The notes beneath the pieces were generated by a model. That model worked only from the letters and a program-made list of their open reading frames with translations, ran no database searches and was not told where the DNA came from. From positions 186,001 to 250,000 of the forward strand of contig NZ_VDLV01000013.1 of the NCBI RefSeq assembly GCF_013608025.1: DNA of 64,000 bases, written 5' to 3'. Source of the stretch: Pseudomonas brassicacearum subsp. neoaurantiaca. GTDB lineage: Bacteria > Pseudomonadota > Gammaproteobacteria > Pseudomonadales > Pseudomonadaceae. The translations under genes were made by a program, and so were the position numbers. This document shows positions 48,859 through 57,905 of this stretch, piece by piece (the stretch's first letter is position 1; each line of letters begins with the position of its first letter).

Positions 48859-48927
48859 CTGCAAATCTCCTTAGGCCATCGGACGGACGAGTTCGGTCCG
48901 CCTTCATGAGGGCCAGTCTATTTTGTT

Positions 48928-48947
48928 TTGATTGAACGTTCAATCAA
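48928..48947. promoter_or_regulatory. BetI operator
   Basis: A perfect palindrome with arms TTGATTGAAC and GTTCAATCAA lies between the divergent betI and betT. This is the form and position expected of a BetI box. The rest of this 308-base gap has only a small GGGTGT/ACACCC hairpin (49067-49085) before betT. Confidence 0.8.
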
Positions 48948-49166
48948 CAAAGAATAAGCTCTGCGACAATTCGTCGCGATTTACCGAAAATTCCTACGCG
49001 TAAATGGCGCGAATGAGAGGCATCAAGGGGCCCAAGACCCGCGCATGACGGGGGCGAGGGCTCCAAGGGTGTCTTTATAACACCCGCCGGTCGGCTGCCC
49101 ACTCACCGATTGGTCGGGTATCGCGTTGCCTTGTCCTTCTCTCGCACTGCCTGGAGCATCCGTGCA

Positions 49167-50759
49167 ATGAGTTCTGCCTTGCTAATAAAGACCCCACCGC
49201 AAAAGGTGACGGTCAACGGTTGGGTGTTCTACACCTCCACCGCGCTGATCCTGCTGCTCACCGCCATATTGATCATTGCGCCACAAGAGGCAGGCCGATT
49301 GCTCGGCATTGCCCAGGCGTGGCTGTCCCGCAGCTTCGGCTGGTACTACATGGTGGTGATCGCCGCCTACCTGGTGTTCGTGGTTGGCCTGGCGCTTTCC
49401 TCCTACGGCAAGCTCAAGCTGGGCAGCAAGCACGACACGCCGGACTTCAGCTACGGCGCCTGGGCCGGGATGCTGTTTTCGTCGGGCATCGGCATTTCCC
49501 TGCTGTACTTCGGTGCGTCCGAGCCGCTCGACCATTACTTCAACCCGCCTGAGGGCGTGGCCGGCAGCCAGATGGCCGCGCGCCAGGCCGTGCAGCTGAC
49601 GTTCTTGCACTGGGGCCTGCATGGCTGGGCGATCTATGCCTTGGTGGGCTTGGCCGTGGCGTATTTCGCCTACCGGCATAACCAGCCGCTGGCATTGCGC
49701 TCGGCCTTGTATCCATTGGTGGGCGAGCGCTGGGTCAAGGGCGCGGCCGGTCACGCGGTGGACGGGTTTGGCATGTTCGTCACGTTGCTGGGGCTGGTGA
49801 CCAACCTGGGGATCGGCTCGCTGCAAGTCGCGTCCGGGCTGGAAAACCTCTTCGGCATCGAGCACAGCAACACCAACCTGCTGATCGTGATCATCGTGAT
49901 GAGCACCGTGGCGACCATCGCCGCCGTGTCCGGCGTGGAAAACGGTATCCGCCGGCTGTCCAACCTGAACATTGTGTTGTTCAGCGGCTTGCTGATCTTC
50001 GTGTTGTTGTTCGGTCCGACCCTGCACCTGCTCAACGGTTTCGTGCAGAACGTCGGTGACTACCTCAACGGCGTGATTCTCAAGACGTTCGATCTGTATG
50101 TATATGTCGACGACAGCGCCAAATCTGACCGCTGGCTGGGGCTGTGGACCCTGTTCTACTGGGCCTGGTGGATCTCCTGGGCGCCTTTCGTCGGCATGTT
50201 CATCGCGCGGATTTCCCGTGGCCGTACCGTGCGCGAGCTGGTGGCGGGCGTATTGCTGATTCCGCTGGGCTTTACGTTGGCGTGGCTGTCGATCTTCGGT
50301 AACTCGGCCCTGGACCTGGTGATGAACCAAGGGGCGGTGGAGCTGGGAAAGACGGCGCTGACACAGCCGTCCATGTCGATCTATCAATTGCTGGAGTTTT
50401 ACCCGGCCTCGAAAGTCGTGATCGGCGTGTCGATCTTCGTCGGTTTCGTGTTGTTCCTGACCCCGGCCGACTCCGGCGCGGTGATGATGGCGAACCTTTC
50501 ATGCAAGGGCGGCAGCGTCGACGAAGATGCGCCGCATTGGTTGCGGATTTTCTGGTCCGTGGTCATCACGCTGGTGACCGTTGGCCTGTTGTTCGCCGGT
50601 AACTTCGAGGCGATGCAAACCATGGTGGTGCTGGCCGGATTGCCGTTCTCGGTGGTGTTGGTGGTCTTCATGTTCGGGCTGCACAAGGCCATGCGCCAGG
50701 ATGTGCAGGCTGAGCAGGAACGGGCGGAGTTGGCGGCGCTGGGTCGGGTCTTTAGCTGA
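49167..50759 (+). CDS. betT: BCCT-family choline/betaine transporter
   Basis: The 530-residue protein has about 12 membrane segments. The substrate helix WAWWISWAPFVGMFIARISRG (helix 8) and the GASEPLDHYF segment match BCCT carriers. It lacks the long C-terminal soluble domain (about 130 residues) that senses osmotic stress in E. coli BetT, so it probably serves uptake for catabolism. Start ATG at 49167 with CTGGAGC upstream. Divergent from betIBA and sharing the BetI operator region. Confidence 0.92.
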   Translation: MSSALLIKTPPQKVTVNGWVFYTSTALILLLTAILIIAPQEAGRLLGIAQAWLSRSFGWYYMVVIAAYLVFVVGLALSSYGKLKLGSKHDTPDFSYGAWAGMLFSSGIGISLLYFGASEPLDHYFNPPEGVAGSQMAARQAVQLTFLHWGLHGWAIYALVGLAVAYFAYRHNQPLALRSALYPLVGERWVKGAAGHAVDGFGMFVTLLGLVTNLGIGSLQVASGLENLFGIEHSNTNLLIVIIVMSTVATIAAVSGVENGIRRLSNLNIVLFSGLLIFVLLFGPTLHLLNGFVQNVGDYLNGVILKTFDLYVYVDDSAKSDRWLGLWTLFYWAWWISWAPFVGMFIARISRGRTVRELVAGVLLIPLGFTLAWLSIFGNSALDLVMNQGAVELGKTALTQPSMSIYQLLEFYPASKVVIGVSIFVGFVLFLTPADSGAVMMANLSCKGGSVDEDAPHWLRIFWSVVITLVTVGLLFAGNFEAMQTMVVLAGLPFSVVLVVFMFGLHKAMRQDVQAEQERAELAALGRVFS

Positions 50760-50786
50760 CCGCATTTGATAGTTGCGAACACTATT

Positions 50787-50932
50787 GTGGCGAGGGAGCT
50801 TGCTCCCGCTGGGACGGTCCGACGCTTCGGGCGAAGCAACCCCAAAATTTGACCCCGCGGGGTTTCAGATAGAACAGTGAACCAGGGTTTGCGACTGCTG
50901 CGCAGCCGAGCGGGAGCAAGCTCCCTCGCCAC
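50787..50932. repeat. REPIN, family B
   Basis: Inverted family-B pair after betT, with a longer spacer than its relatives. Confidence 0.9.
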
Positions 50933-50960
50933 GGGATAGCATTTCAATTCTTGTTTCTGC

Positions 50961-51003
50961 GCACACAAAAACGCCGCGATCATCTCGCGGCGTTTTTGTG
51001 TGC
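50961..51003. terminator. Bidirectional terminator between betT and cbcV
   Basis: A perfect 19-base-pair stem (GCACACAAAAACGCCGCGA with its complement) around TCATC, T-rich on both strands, lies between the convergent genes. Confidence 0.92.
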
Positions 51004-51010
51004 GTGGGCT

Positions 51011-52189
51011 TTAGCCCAGGTTCTTGCCGAGCAGCGCGTGGTACAGCTCGCTGTCGCCGAGGATGCCGACGACTTTCTGGTTGTCGTGCAGCACCAGTTT
51101 GTTGCCGGTCTGGTAGCGGATCTGCAAGGCGTCGCGCATGCCGATGTTGGAGTCCACCAGCGTTGGACGACGGCCCAGGTCTTCCACGGCCTGGCCGGGT
51201 ACCCAGTTCTGCAGGTCCAGAGCCGAGCCGTTCTGCCGGGCGCCCTTGATGGTGTTGCCTTCGGCCAGGTCGAGCCAGGAATCGCCGCCCGGGTCCAGGC
51301 ACACCGAGCCGTTGATGCGCTTGCAGTTGTCCAGGGTGCGCATCAGGCTGCGACCGCAGAGCACGTTGAGCGGGTTGGTATGGGCGACGAACGTGCGCAC
51401 ATAGTCGTCCGCCGGGTTCAACACGATCTCTTCCGGCTTGCTGTACTGGATGATCCGGCCGTCTTTCATGATCGCGATGCGGCTGCCCAGTTTCAGGGCT
51501 TCGTCGAGGTCATGGCTGACGAACACGATGGTCTTGCTCAGCTTGCGCTGCAGCTCCAGCAGTTCGTCTTGCAGACCCTGGCGGATCAGCGGGTCGAGGG
51601 CCGAAAAAGGTTCGTCCATCAGCAGGATGTCGGCGTCCATCGCCAGGGCGCGGGCCAGGCCGACCCGTTGCTGCATGCCGCCGGACAACTCGTCGGGCTT
51701 CTTGTTGCGCCATTGGGTCAGGCCCACCAGCTCGAGTTTCTCGTCTACCAGCTTGCGGCGTTCCTTCTCAGGCCGGCCCTGCATTTCCAGGCCGAAGCTG
51801 ATGTTCTCGCGCACCGTCAGCCAAGGCATCAGGGCGAATTTCTGAAACACCATGGCGATACGCTTGGTGCGCATCATCTTCAGCTCGGCGGGGCTGCAGG
51901 AGGCGATGTCGATCTGGCGCCCGTCGTGCTCGACGAACAGCTTGCCGCGGCTCACGGTGTTCAAACCGTTGATGCAGCGCAGCAGGCTGGATTTGCCTGA
52001 GCCGGAAAGGCCCATCAAGACGCAGATTTCGCCTTTCTCGATGTCCAGGCTGGCTTTTTCCACGCCGACGATCTGCCCGGTCTTCTTCAGGATTTCATTG
52101 CGGGTCATGCCCTTGTCGAGCAGTTTGAGGGCTTCGCGTGGATCTTTGGAAAAGATCACGTCGACCTGGTCGAAGCGAATGATGCTCAT
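51011..52189 (-). CDS. cbcV: Choline ABC transporter ATP-binding protein
   Basis: The 392-residue ATPase energises quaternary-amine uptake. Walker A GLSGSGKSS, the signature LSGGMQQRVGLARAL, Walker B ILLMDEPFSALD and the switch His in VFVSHDLDEAL are intact. The last 110 residues form a CBS-like tail, as in ProV/OpuA types. The ATG at 52189 overlaps the end of the permease gene by four bases (ATGA). In P. aeruginosa CbcWV serves several binding proteins (CbcX, CaiX, BetX). Confidence 0.96.
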   Translation of the reverse strand: MSIIRFDQVDVIFSKDPREALKLLDKGMTRNEILKKTGQIVGVEKASLDIEKGEICVLMGLSGSGKSSLLRCINGLNTVSRGKLFVEHDGRQIDIASCSPAELKMMRTKRIAMVFQKFALMPWLTVRENISFGLEMQGRPEKERRKLVDEKLELVGLTQWRNKKPDELSGGMQQRVGLARALAMDADILLMDEPFSALDPLIRQGLQDELLELQRKLSKTIVFVSHDLDEALKLGSRIAIMKDGRIIQYSKPEEIVLNPADDYVRTFVAHTNPLNVLCGRSLMRTLDNCKRINGSVCLDPGGDSWLDLAEGNTIKGARQNGSALDLQNWVPGQAVEDLGRRPTLVDSNIGMRDALQIRYQTGNKLVLHDNQKVVGILGDSELYHALLGKNLG

Positions 52190-53031
52190 GCGTCACCCCC
52201 TACTTTGGCGTCGGGTTGTTTGCAGATTCGGTCGAGCATGATTGCCAGCAATACGATCGCCAGGCCGGCTTCGAAGCCCAGTGCGATATCGGCGGTATTC
52301 AATGCGTTGACCACAGGTTTGCCCAGGCCGTCGGCACCGACCAGCGCAGCAATGACCACCATCGACAACGACAGCATGATGCACTGGGTGATACCGGCCG
52401 CGATGCTTGGCATCGCGTGGGGCAGTTCGATGCGCGCCAGTAGCTGGCGACGGGAGCAGCCGAAGGCTTTGCCGGCGTCCATCAGTTCTTCCGGAACGTC
52501 GCGGATGCCCAGGTAGGTCAGGCGGATGGGCGCGGCGATCGCGAACACCACCGTAGAGATCAAGCCTGGGACCACACCCAGACCGAAGAGGGTCAGGGTA
52601 GGAATGAGGTAGACGAAGGTCGGTACGGTCTGCATCAGATCGAGTACCGGACGCATCAGGGTGTAGAACATCGGTTTGTGCGCGGCAACAATGCCCAGCG
52701 GCACGCCGATCAGTACGCAGACCAGGGTCGCGAAGAGCACCTGGGCGAGGGTTTCCATGGTCTCTTGCCAGTAACCCAGGTTGAGGATCAGCAGGAAGGA
52801 CGCGATGACGAAAACGGTCAGGCCCCATTTGCGCTGGATGAAGTGCGCCAGTAGCGCGATGAGGCCAATTAGCGCCAGCGGATTGAACCAGGTCAGCGCA
52901 AACGTCACGCCGTGAATCATCGTTTCCAGGAACAGCGCGATTGCGTCGAAGGTATTGGCGCCGTTTTGCGTCAACCATTCGACAAAGCCCGCGATGTACT
53001 GGCCCAAGGGTATTTTCTGATCAATAAGCAT
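52186..53031 (-). CDS. cbcW: Choline ABC transporter permease
   Basis: The 281-residue membrane protein has about six hydrophobic helices and the ABC permease EAA loop around PEELMDAGKAFGCSRRQLLARIELPHAMPSI. It is part of CbcXWV for choline, betaine and carnitine uptake. I place the start at 53031 (MLIDQKIPLGQY). The alternative ATG at 53049 also lacks a ribosome site. It lies 66 bases after cbcX and is coupled to cbcV. Confidence 0.94.
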   Translation of the reverse strand: MLIDQKIPLGQYIAGFVEWLTQNGANTFDAIALFLETMIHGVTFALTWFNPLALIGLIALLAHFIQRKWGLTVFVIASFLLILNLGYWQETMETLAQVLFATLVCVLIGVPLGIVAAHKPMFYTLMRPVLDLMQTVPTFVYLIPTLTLFGLGVVPGLISTVVFAIAAPIRLTYLGIRDVPEELMDAGKAFGCSRRQLLARIELPHAMPSIAAGITQCIMLSLSMVVIAALVGADGLGKPVVNALNTADIALGFEAGLAIVLLAIMLDRICKQPDAKVGGDA

Positions 53032-53097
53032 GGTAGTGAACGTCCGCATGCAAGGAATAAACAGCCCGGGCGAGCGAACCCGCCCGGCATAAGCTTT

Positions 53098-54045
53098 TTA
53101 CTGCGCGAGCTTGGCTTTCACGGCCTCCAGGCCAGGTTTACCGTCAATGGTGGTGACGCCAGCGAGCCAGGTATCGAGCACCTGTGGGTTTTTCTTCAGC
53201 CAGGCCTTGGCGGCGGCCTCGGGTTTCATCTTGTCGTCCAGCACGTTGCCCATCAGCGAGCTTTCCATGTCGACGGTGAATTCCAGGTTCTTCAGCAACT
53301 GGCCTACGTTGCTGCATTCCTGGCTGTAGCCCTTGCGGGTGTTGGTCGCCACGGTAGCGGCACCGAAGTCCGGGCCGAAGAAGTCGTCGCCGCCGGTCAG
53401 GTACTGGATCTTGAAGCGGGTGTTCATCGGATGGGGAGCCCAGCCAAGGAACACCACGTCGGTCCCGCGCTTGGAGGCGCGATCGACCTGGGAGAGCATG
53501 CCGGCCTCACTGGACTCGACGACCTTGAAGCCCGCGTCCTTCAGGCCGAAGGCGTTCTTCTCGATCATGCTCTGGATCAGGCGGTTGCCGTCGTTGCCCG
53601 GCTCGATGCCGTAGATCTTGCCGTCGAGCTCTTTCTTGAATTTAGGAATGTCGGCGAAATCGTGCAGGCCTTTGTCATACAGGGCCTGGGGAACGGCGAG
53701 GGTGTATTTGGCGCCCTTGAGGTTGGTGCGCACGGTTTCCACGGTGCCGGCTTCGCGATAGGCCTTGATGTCGTTTTCCATGGTCGGCATCCAGTTGCCG
53801 AGGAACACGTCCATGTTCTTGCCATCGGCCAGGGACTTGTAGGTCACCGGCACCGAAATCATCGTGGTCTTGGTCTTGTAGCCTAGGGCGTCGAGCACCA
53901 CGCTGGTGGTGGCGGTGGTGACGGTGATGTCGGTCCAGCCGACATCGGAGAAGTTAACGGTGCTGCATTGCGCGGGCTCTGCAGCGTTGGCCAGCATTGG
54001 AAGACTCAGCATGGCGGCCAACAACAACGGCTTGGAACCTTTCAT
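53098..54045 (-). CDS. cbcX: Choline-binding periplasmic protein
   Basis: The 315-residue protein has a signal peptide (cut after MLANA) and the OpuAC-like binding fold of ChoX: VNFSDVGWTDITVTTATT, a VFLGNWMPTMENDI segment and VVFLGWAPHPMNTRFKIQYL, whose aromatic residues form the cage for the quaternary amine. AGGAGT precedes the ATG. First gene of cbcXWV. A tandem site upstream may bind the activator GbdR. It is related to CaiX at 62143-63087, with the same aromatic segments. Confidence 0.95.
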   Translation of the reverse strand: MKGSKPLLLAAMLSLPMLANAAEPAQCSTVNFSDVGWTDITVTTATTSVVLDALGYKTKTTMISVPVTYKSLADGKNMDVFLGNWMPTMENDIKAYREAGTVETVRTNLKGAKYTLAVPQALYDKGLHDFADIPKFKKELDGKIYGIEPGNDGNRLIQSMIEKNAFGLKDAGFKVVESSEAGMLSQVDRASKRGTDVVFLGWAPHPMNTRFKIQYLTGGDDFFGPDFGAATVATNTRKGYSQECSNVGQLLKNLEFTVDMESSLMGNVLDDKMKPEAAAKAWLKKNPQVLDTWLAGVTTIDGKPGLEAVKAKLAQ

Positions 54046-54201
54046 GGGTGGACTCCTGGTGTTTTATTGGCAGTGTCCGGTCGGGACAACCGCGCTTTTT
54101 TTGCTTTTTTAAGTTGCGGTTGGTGGCGCGTGAGCACGCTTTGTGACACGCGGCCTTGCAAACGAGCCGTAACCGATCATGTACCAGTGCAAATCCGACG
54201 C

Positions 54202-54245
54202 CTACAGGGTGAGTCGTATCCAGTACAGGGAGGGTCGCATCCAGT
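54202..54245. promoter_or_regulatory. Tandem 21-bp direct repeat, candidate activator site for cbcX and/or sdaB
   Basis: TACAGGGTGAGTCGTATCCAG is followed 21 bases later by TACAGGGAGGGTCGCATCCAG. Two copies exactly two DNA turns apart are typical of AraC-type activators, and GbdR of this locus is one. The site is 157 bases from cbcX and 235 from sdaB. Nothing else is evident in the 434-base divergent gap. Confidence 0.5.
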
Positions 54246-54479
54246 GTTGGTGACGTCGTTTACAGATTTTTTCGGCCCTCGGCTGGCTTCTGAACCGCAA
54301 AAAAACGTCGTAAAACCTGGGCGACAAGGACGCGGCGCTGGTGGGCATGATTGCGTCGGTGTCAGACGTCGAAAGCCCATTCAAAAGCCGGATGATGCGG
54401 CCATCCCGGCGTTGAGCGTAGCAGCTGCGCCACCGGACGCTCCTGCGCCCGGACGTGACCGTTCTGGAGATTCAAGGCA

Positions 54480-55856
54480 ATGGCAATCAGCGTGTTCGAC
54501 CTGTTCAAGATTGGTATCGGCCCATCCAGTTCCCACACCGTTGGGCCCATGCGCGCCGCGGCGCTGTTTATTGAAGCGTTGCGCGCGAAGTCGCTGTTGC
54601 ACGAGGTGCGCCGCGTCGAGGTGCAACTGTTCGGTTCGCTGTCGGCCACCGGCATCGGCCACGGCAGCGATACCGCCACGATCATGGGCTTGATGGGCGA
54701 ATGGCCCGACTCGATCGATCCGTCGCAGATCGGCACGCGCATCGAATTGCTGCGCGAGACCCAGACCCTGTTGCTCGATGGTCGCCTGCCGGTGCCTTTT
54801 GTCTGGTCCCGGGACATGCGCCTGCTCGACGAAAACCTGCCGTTCCACCCCAACGCAATGACGCTGGTGGTAGAAGGTGACAATGGCGAGCTGCATCGCG
54901 ACACCTATTATTCCGTCGGCGGTGGTTTTGTCGTCGACCAGGCCCAGGCCTCCAGCGGTGTCATGGACCTGGACACCACCGAGTTGCCTTACGACTTCTC
55001 CAGCGCCGAAGAACTGCTCGGGCTGTGTCGCACGCACAACCTGCGGGTGGCCGAGTTGATGATGGCCAACGAGAAGGTCTGGCGGTCGGAAGAAGAGATT
55101 CGCAGCGGCCTGATGAAACTCTGGCGGGCCATGCAGGACTGCGTCGAGCAGGGCCTCAAGCATGAAGGCATCTTGCCGGGCGGCTTGAACGTGCGTCGAC
55201 GGGCAGCGAAGTTGCACCGCAGCCTGCAAGAGTTGAACAAACCGAACGTGATCGGCTCGACCCTGAGCGCCATGGAGTGGGTCAACCTGTTCGCCCTGGC
55301 GGTCAACGAGGAAAACGCCGCCGGTGGGCGCATGGTCACGGCGCCGACCAATGGCGCGGCGGGGATCATCCCGGCGGTGCTGCATTACTTCATGAAATTC
55401 AGCGAGGCCGTCACCGACGCCAACGTCGTGGATTATTTCCTTGGCGCGGCGGCGGTCGGAATCCTGTGCAAGAAGAACGCCTCGATCTCGGGCGCCGAAG
55501 TGGGCTGCCAGGGTGAGGTCGGCTCGGCCTGTGCAATGGCGGCGGCGGGCCTGGCGGAAATCCTCGGGGCCTCGCCGGAACAACTGTGCAACGCGGCGGA
55601 AATCGGCCTGGAGCACAACCTCGGCCTGACTTGCGACCCGGTCGGCGGCCTGGTTCAGGTGCCGTGCATCGAGCGCAACGCGATTGCCGCGGTAAAAGCC
55701 ATCAACGCCGCGCAAATGGCCCTGCGCGGCGATGGCCAGCATTTCATCTCCCTGGACCGCGTGATCCGCACCATGCGCGATACCGGCGCCGACATGCATG
55801 ACAAATATAAAGAGACATCGCGGGGCGGGTTGGCAGTCAGTGCGGTGGAATGCTGA
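54480..55856 (+). CDS. sdaB: L-serine dehydratase (iron-sulfur type)
   Basis: The 458-residue enzyme deaminates L-serine to pyruvate. It has the family front [23 protein letters not shown], the central [18 protein letters not shown], and the iron-sulfur cysteines in [26 protein letters not shown] and [20 protein letters not shown]. In this locus it finishes betaine breakdown (betaine to glycine to serine to pyruvate), as in the P. aeruginosa GbdR regulon. Divergent from cbcX. Confidence 0.95.
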   Translation: MAISVFDLFKIGIGPSSSHTVGPMRAAALFIEALRAKSLLHEVRRVEVQLFGSLSATGIGHGSDTATIMGLMGEWPDSIDPSQIGTRIELLRETQTLLLDGRLPVPFVWSRDMRLLDENLPFHPNAMTLVVEGDNGELHRDTYYSVGGGFVVDQAQASSGVMDLDTTELPYDFSSAEELLGLCRTHNLRVAELMMANEKVWRSEEEIRSGLMKLWRAMQDCVEQGLKHEGILPGGLNVRRRAAKLHRSLQELNKPNVIGSTLSAMEWVNLFALAVNEENAAGGRMVTAPTNGAAGIIPAVLHYFMKFSEAVTDANVVDYFLGAAAVGILCKKNASISGAEVGCQGEVGSACAMAAAGLAEILGASPEQLCNAAEIGLEHNLGLTCDPVGGLVQVPCIERNAIAAVKAINAAQMALRGDGQHFISLDRVIRTMRDTGADMHDKYKETSRGGLAVSAVEC

Positions 55857-55879
55857 TCCAGGATTCACAAGATAATCCC

Positions 55880-55998
55880 GTGGCGAGGGAGCTTGCTCCC
55901 GCTGGGGCGCGAAGCGTCCCCTTTGCAGTTTTCTGACAAACCGAGGTGCCCGACTCAGGCCCGCTCAGCAGCCCCGCGGGAGCAAACTCCCTCGCCAC
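55880..55998. repeat. REPIN, family B
   Basis: Inverted family-B pair after sdaB. The right arm has one change (AAACTCCC) from the core. Confidence 0.88.
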
Positions 55999-56073
55999 GG
56001 GTATCGAGAAAACCGCTCGTAAAATGAACACCGCTACAAAAACACGCCATGTTTTGGCGCGTCGCAAACAGAT

Positions 56074-56099
56074 AAGGCGTGACTTATCGGTCACGCCTT
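56074..56099. promoter_or_regulatory. Perfect hairpin or palindrome upstream of gbdR
   Basis: AAGGCGTGAC and GTCACGCCTT are perfect complements around a six-base loop. There is no T run, so it is not a normal terminator. A possible protein site or the leftover of a terminator. Confidence 0.4.
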
Positions 56100-56173
56100 C
56101 GGACGCCGCGCTACCGTCCGTCCCCGCGCTTGCGGTGACAACCATCGCGCAAACGGCGCAGCCCAGTTACCAC

Positions 56174-56234
56174 AAGTGCTACCGATCTGCTCACGGCCCG
56201 CTGTGGCAGGCGCCTGTCGCGCTTGATAGCACTT
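56174..56234. promoter_or_regulatory. Paired 8-bp inverted sites, candidate enhancer for gbdR
   Basis: AAGTGCTA at 56174-56181 and TAGCACTT at 56227-56234 are perfect inverses 53 bases apart, 80-140 bases upstream of the sigma-54-type promoter. That is where NtrC- or CbrB-like activators bind. Confidence 0.35.
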
Positions 56235-56314
56235 ATAACCCAGCCTCGACAGGCCCCTTATATAGACAGGTCGGCATGTCGTTTTCAGGAGTTATTGAAC
56301 GCGCATTCAAATTT

Positions 56315-56330
56315 AGGCATGGCAATTGCT
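56315..56330 (+). promoter_or_regulatory. Sigma-54-type promoter of gbdR
   Basis: AGGCATGGCAATTGCT keeps GG and GC ten bases apart and the GGCA and TTGCT consensus parts. About 100 bases of leader follow to the gbdR start. Control of gbdR by nitrogen and carbon activators in P. aeruginosa would fit. Confidence 0.6.
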
Positions 56331-56428
56331 CTGTCCTGATAAAGCCCCGTCTCACGCAAGAGAACGGTGGGCAATAACAAGAGCCTCCGCCTGAGGCCAT
56401 CACCCGCTTTGTGTGAGGAGATACCGCG

Positions 56429-57532
56429 ATGACGACGTCCAACTCCGGGGCCCAACCCCAGAACCGTGCGCCTCAATCCATCGGCTTTTTGCTGCTGGAC
56501 AATTTCACGCTGATTTCCCTGGCGTCCGCGGTGGAACCGCTACGCATGGCCAACCAACTGTCCGGTCGCGAGCTGTACCGCTGGACCACCCTGACCGTCG
56601 ATGGTGGCCAGGTCTGGGCCAGTGACGGTTTGCAGATCACGCCAGACGCCTCCATGCACAAGGCGCCATCCCTGGACACCGTCATCGTCTGTGGCGGCAT
56701 CGGCATCCAGCGCACCGTCACCCGTGAGCATGTTTCGTGGCTGCAAAGCCAGGCCCGTCAGTCCCGTCGCCTTGGCGCGGTCTGCACTGGCAGCTGGGCC
56801 CTGGCCTGCGCCGGCCTGCTGGACGGTTTCGATTGCAGCGTGCACTGGGAATGCCTGGCGGCAATGCAGGAAGCTTTCCCACGGGTGTCGATGAGCACGC
56901 GCCTGTTCACCCTCGACCGCAACCGCTTCACCAGCTCCGGAGGCACCGCGCCACTGGACATGATGCTGCACCTGATCAGTCGTGATCACGGTCGCGAGCT
57001 GTCGGCGGCGATTTCCGAGATGTTTGTCTACGAACGTATCCGCAACGAGCAGGATCACCAGCGCGTGCCGCTCAAGCACATGCTCGGCACCAACCAGCCG
57101 AAGCTGCAGGAAATCGTTGCGCTGATGGAGGCCAACCTCGAAGAGCCGATCGACCTGGACGAGCTGGCGGTGTACGTCGCCGTGTCCCGGCGCCAGTTGG
57201 AGCGGTTGTTCCAGAAGTACCTGCATTGCTCGCCGTCGCGCTATTACCTCAAGCTGCGGCTGATTCGGGCGCGGCAACTGCTCAAGCAGACGCCGATGTC
57301 GATCATCGAAGTGGCCTCGGTGTGCGGCTTCGTCTCCACACCGCACTTCTCCAAGTGCTACCGCGAGTACTTCGGCATTCCGCCACGGGATGAGCGCGTC
57401 GGTTCCAACACCACGCAACAGGTGGCGATGATGCCGCTGCCGCAGGCTCTGGTGTTGTCACCGCTGTCCGGCCCGCTGTCGGCGCTGAGCCAGGCGCGTA
57501 ACGAGTCGACGTTTGCCAGCGTAAGGCTCTGA
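56429..57532 (+). CDS. gbdR: AraC-family activator GbdR with DJ-1/GATase-like domain
   Basis: The 367-residue regulator senses glycine betaine or dimethylglycine and switches on betaine, choline-uptake and serine catabolic genes. Residues about 15-200 form the amidotransferase-like domain (IGFLLLDNFTLISLASAVEPLRMAN, GAVCTGSWALACAGLLDG). The last third is the AraC double helix-turn-helix (DELAVYVAVSRRQLERLFQKYL and SIIEVASVCGFVSTPHFSKCYREYFG). It lies between sdaB and the carnitine genes, as in P. aeruginosa. Confidence 0.96.
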   Translation: MTTSNSGAQPQNRAPQSIGFLLLDNFTLISLASAVEPLRMANQLSGRELYRWTTLTVDGGQVWASDGLQITPDASMHKAPSLDTVIVCGGIGIQRTVTREHVSWLQSQARQSRRLGAVCTGSWALACAGLLDGFDCSVHWECLAAMQEAFPRVSMSTRLFTLDRNRFTSSGGTAPLDMMLHLISRDHGRELSAAISEMFVYERIRNEQDHQRVPLKHMLGTNQPKLQEIVALMEANLEEPIDLDELAVYVAVSRRQLERLFQKYLHCSPSRYYLKLRLIRARQLLKQTPMSIIEVASVCGFVSTPHFSKCYREYFGIPPRDERVGSNTTQQVAMMPLPQALVLSPLSGPLSALSQARNESTFASVRL

Positions 57533-57546
57533 ACCGAGGCGCTATC

Positions 57547-57617
57547 ATCGCGAGCAAGCTCGCTCCCACAGGTTTTGTGTCGTTTACAAATCCTGTGGGA
57601 GCGAGCTTGCTCGCGAT
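57547..57617. repeat. REPIN, family A
   Basis: Inverted family-A pair after gbdR. The spacer TTTTGTGTCGTTTACAAATC resembles the one at 58205-58231. Confidence 0.9.
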
Positions 57618-57626
57618 TTGGTTTTA

Positions 57627-57890
57627 TCAGGCGCTATGGTTCTGCTGATACTGCGTCAACGCTGGCAGCAGTTGCTTGTCGATCGCCTGACGCACGGCCG
57701 GGAGGATGGTCGCGCTGCTGGTATACATCTCCTTGACCATCCGCCGCAGTTCATTGGCGCGAGCCCTGTCCAAACCGCGCACGGCGCATTCACACGCCTG
57801 CTCGGCCGTCGAGCCGCTGGGAATCTGCAACCCCAGGGCCTTGAGATGGCCCAACAGGTCTTCCTGGTCGATCAAATCGGCGTACATCAT
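57627..57890 (-). CDS. Small conserved-looking protein of unknown function in the gbdR locus
   Basis: The 87-residue cytosolic protein (MMYADLIDQEDLLGHLKALG at the front) is almost wholly helical, with two cysteines close together (EQACECAV) and a charged middle (RARANELRRMVKEMYTSSATI). AAGGAAA lies before the start. I do not recognise the family. P. aeruginosa has a hypothetical gene in the same place after gbdR, so it may belong with the betaine/carnitine programme. Confidence 0.7.
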   Translation of the reverse strand: MMYADLIDQEDLLGHLKALGLQIPSGSTAEQACECAVRGLDRARANELRRMVKEMYTSSATILPAVRQAIDKQLLPALTQYQQNHSA

Positions 57891-57905
57891 GACGCTTTTC
57901 CTTGT

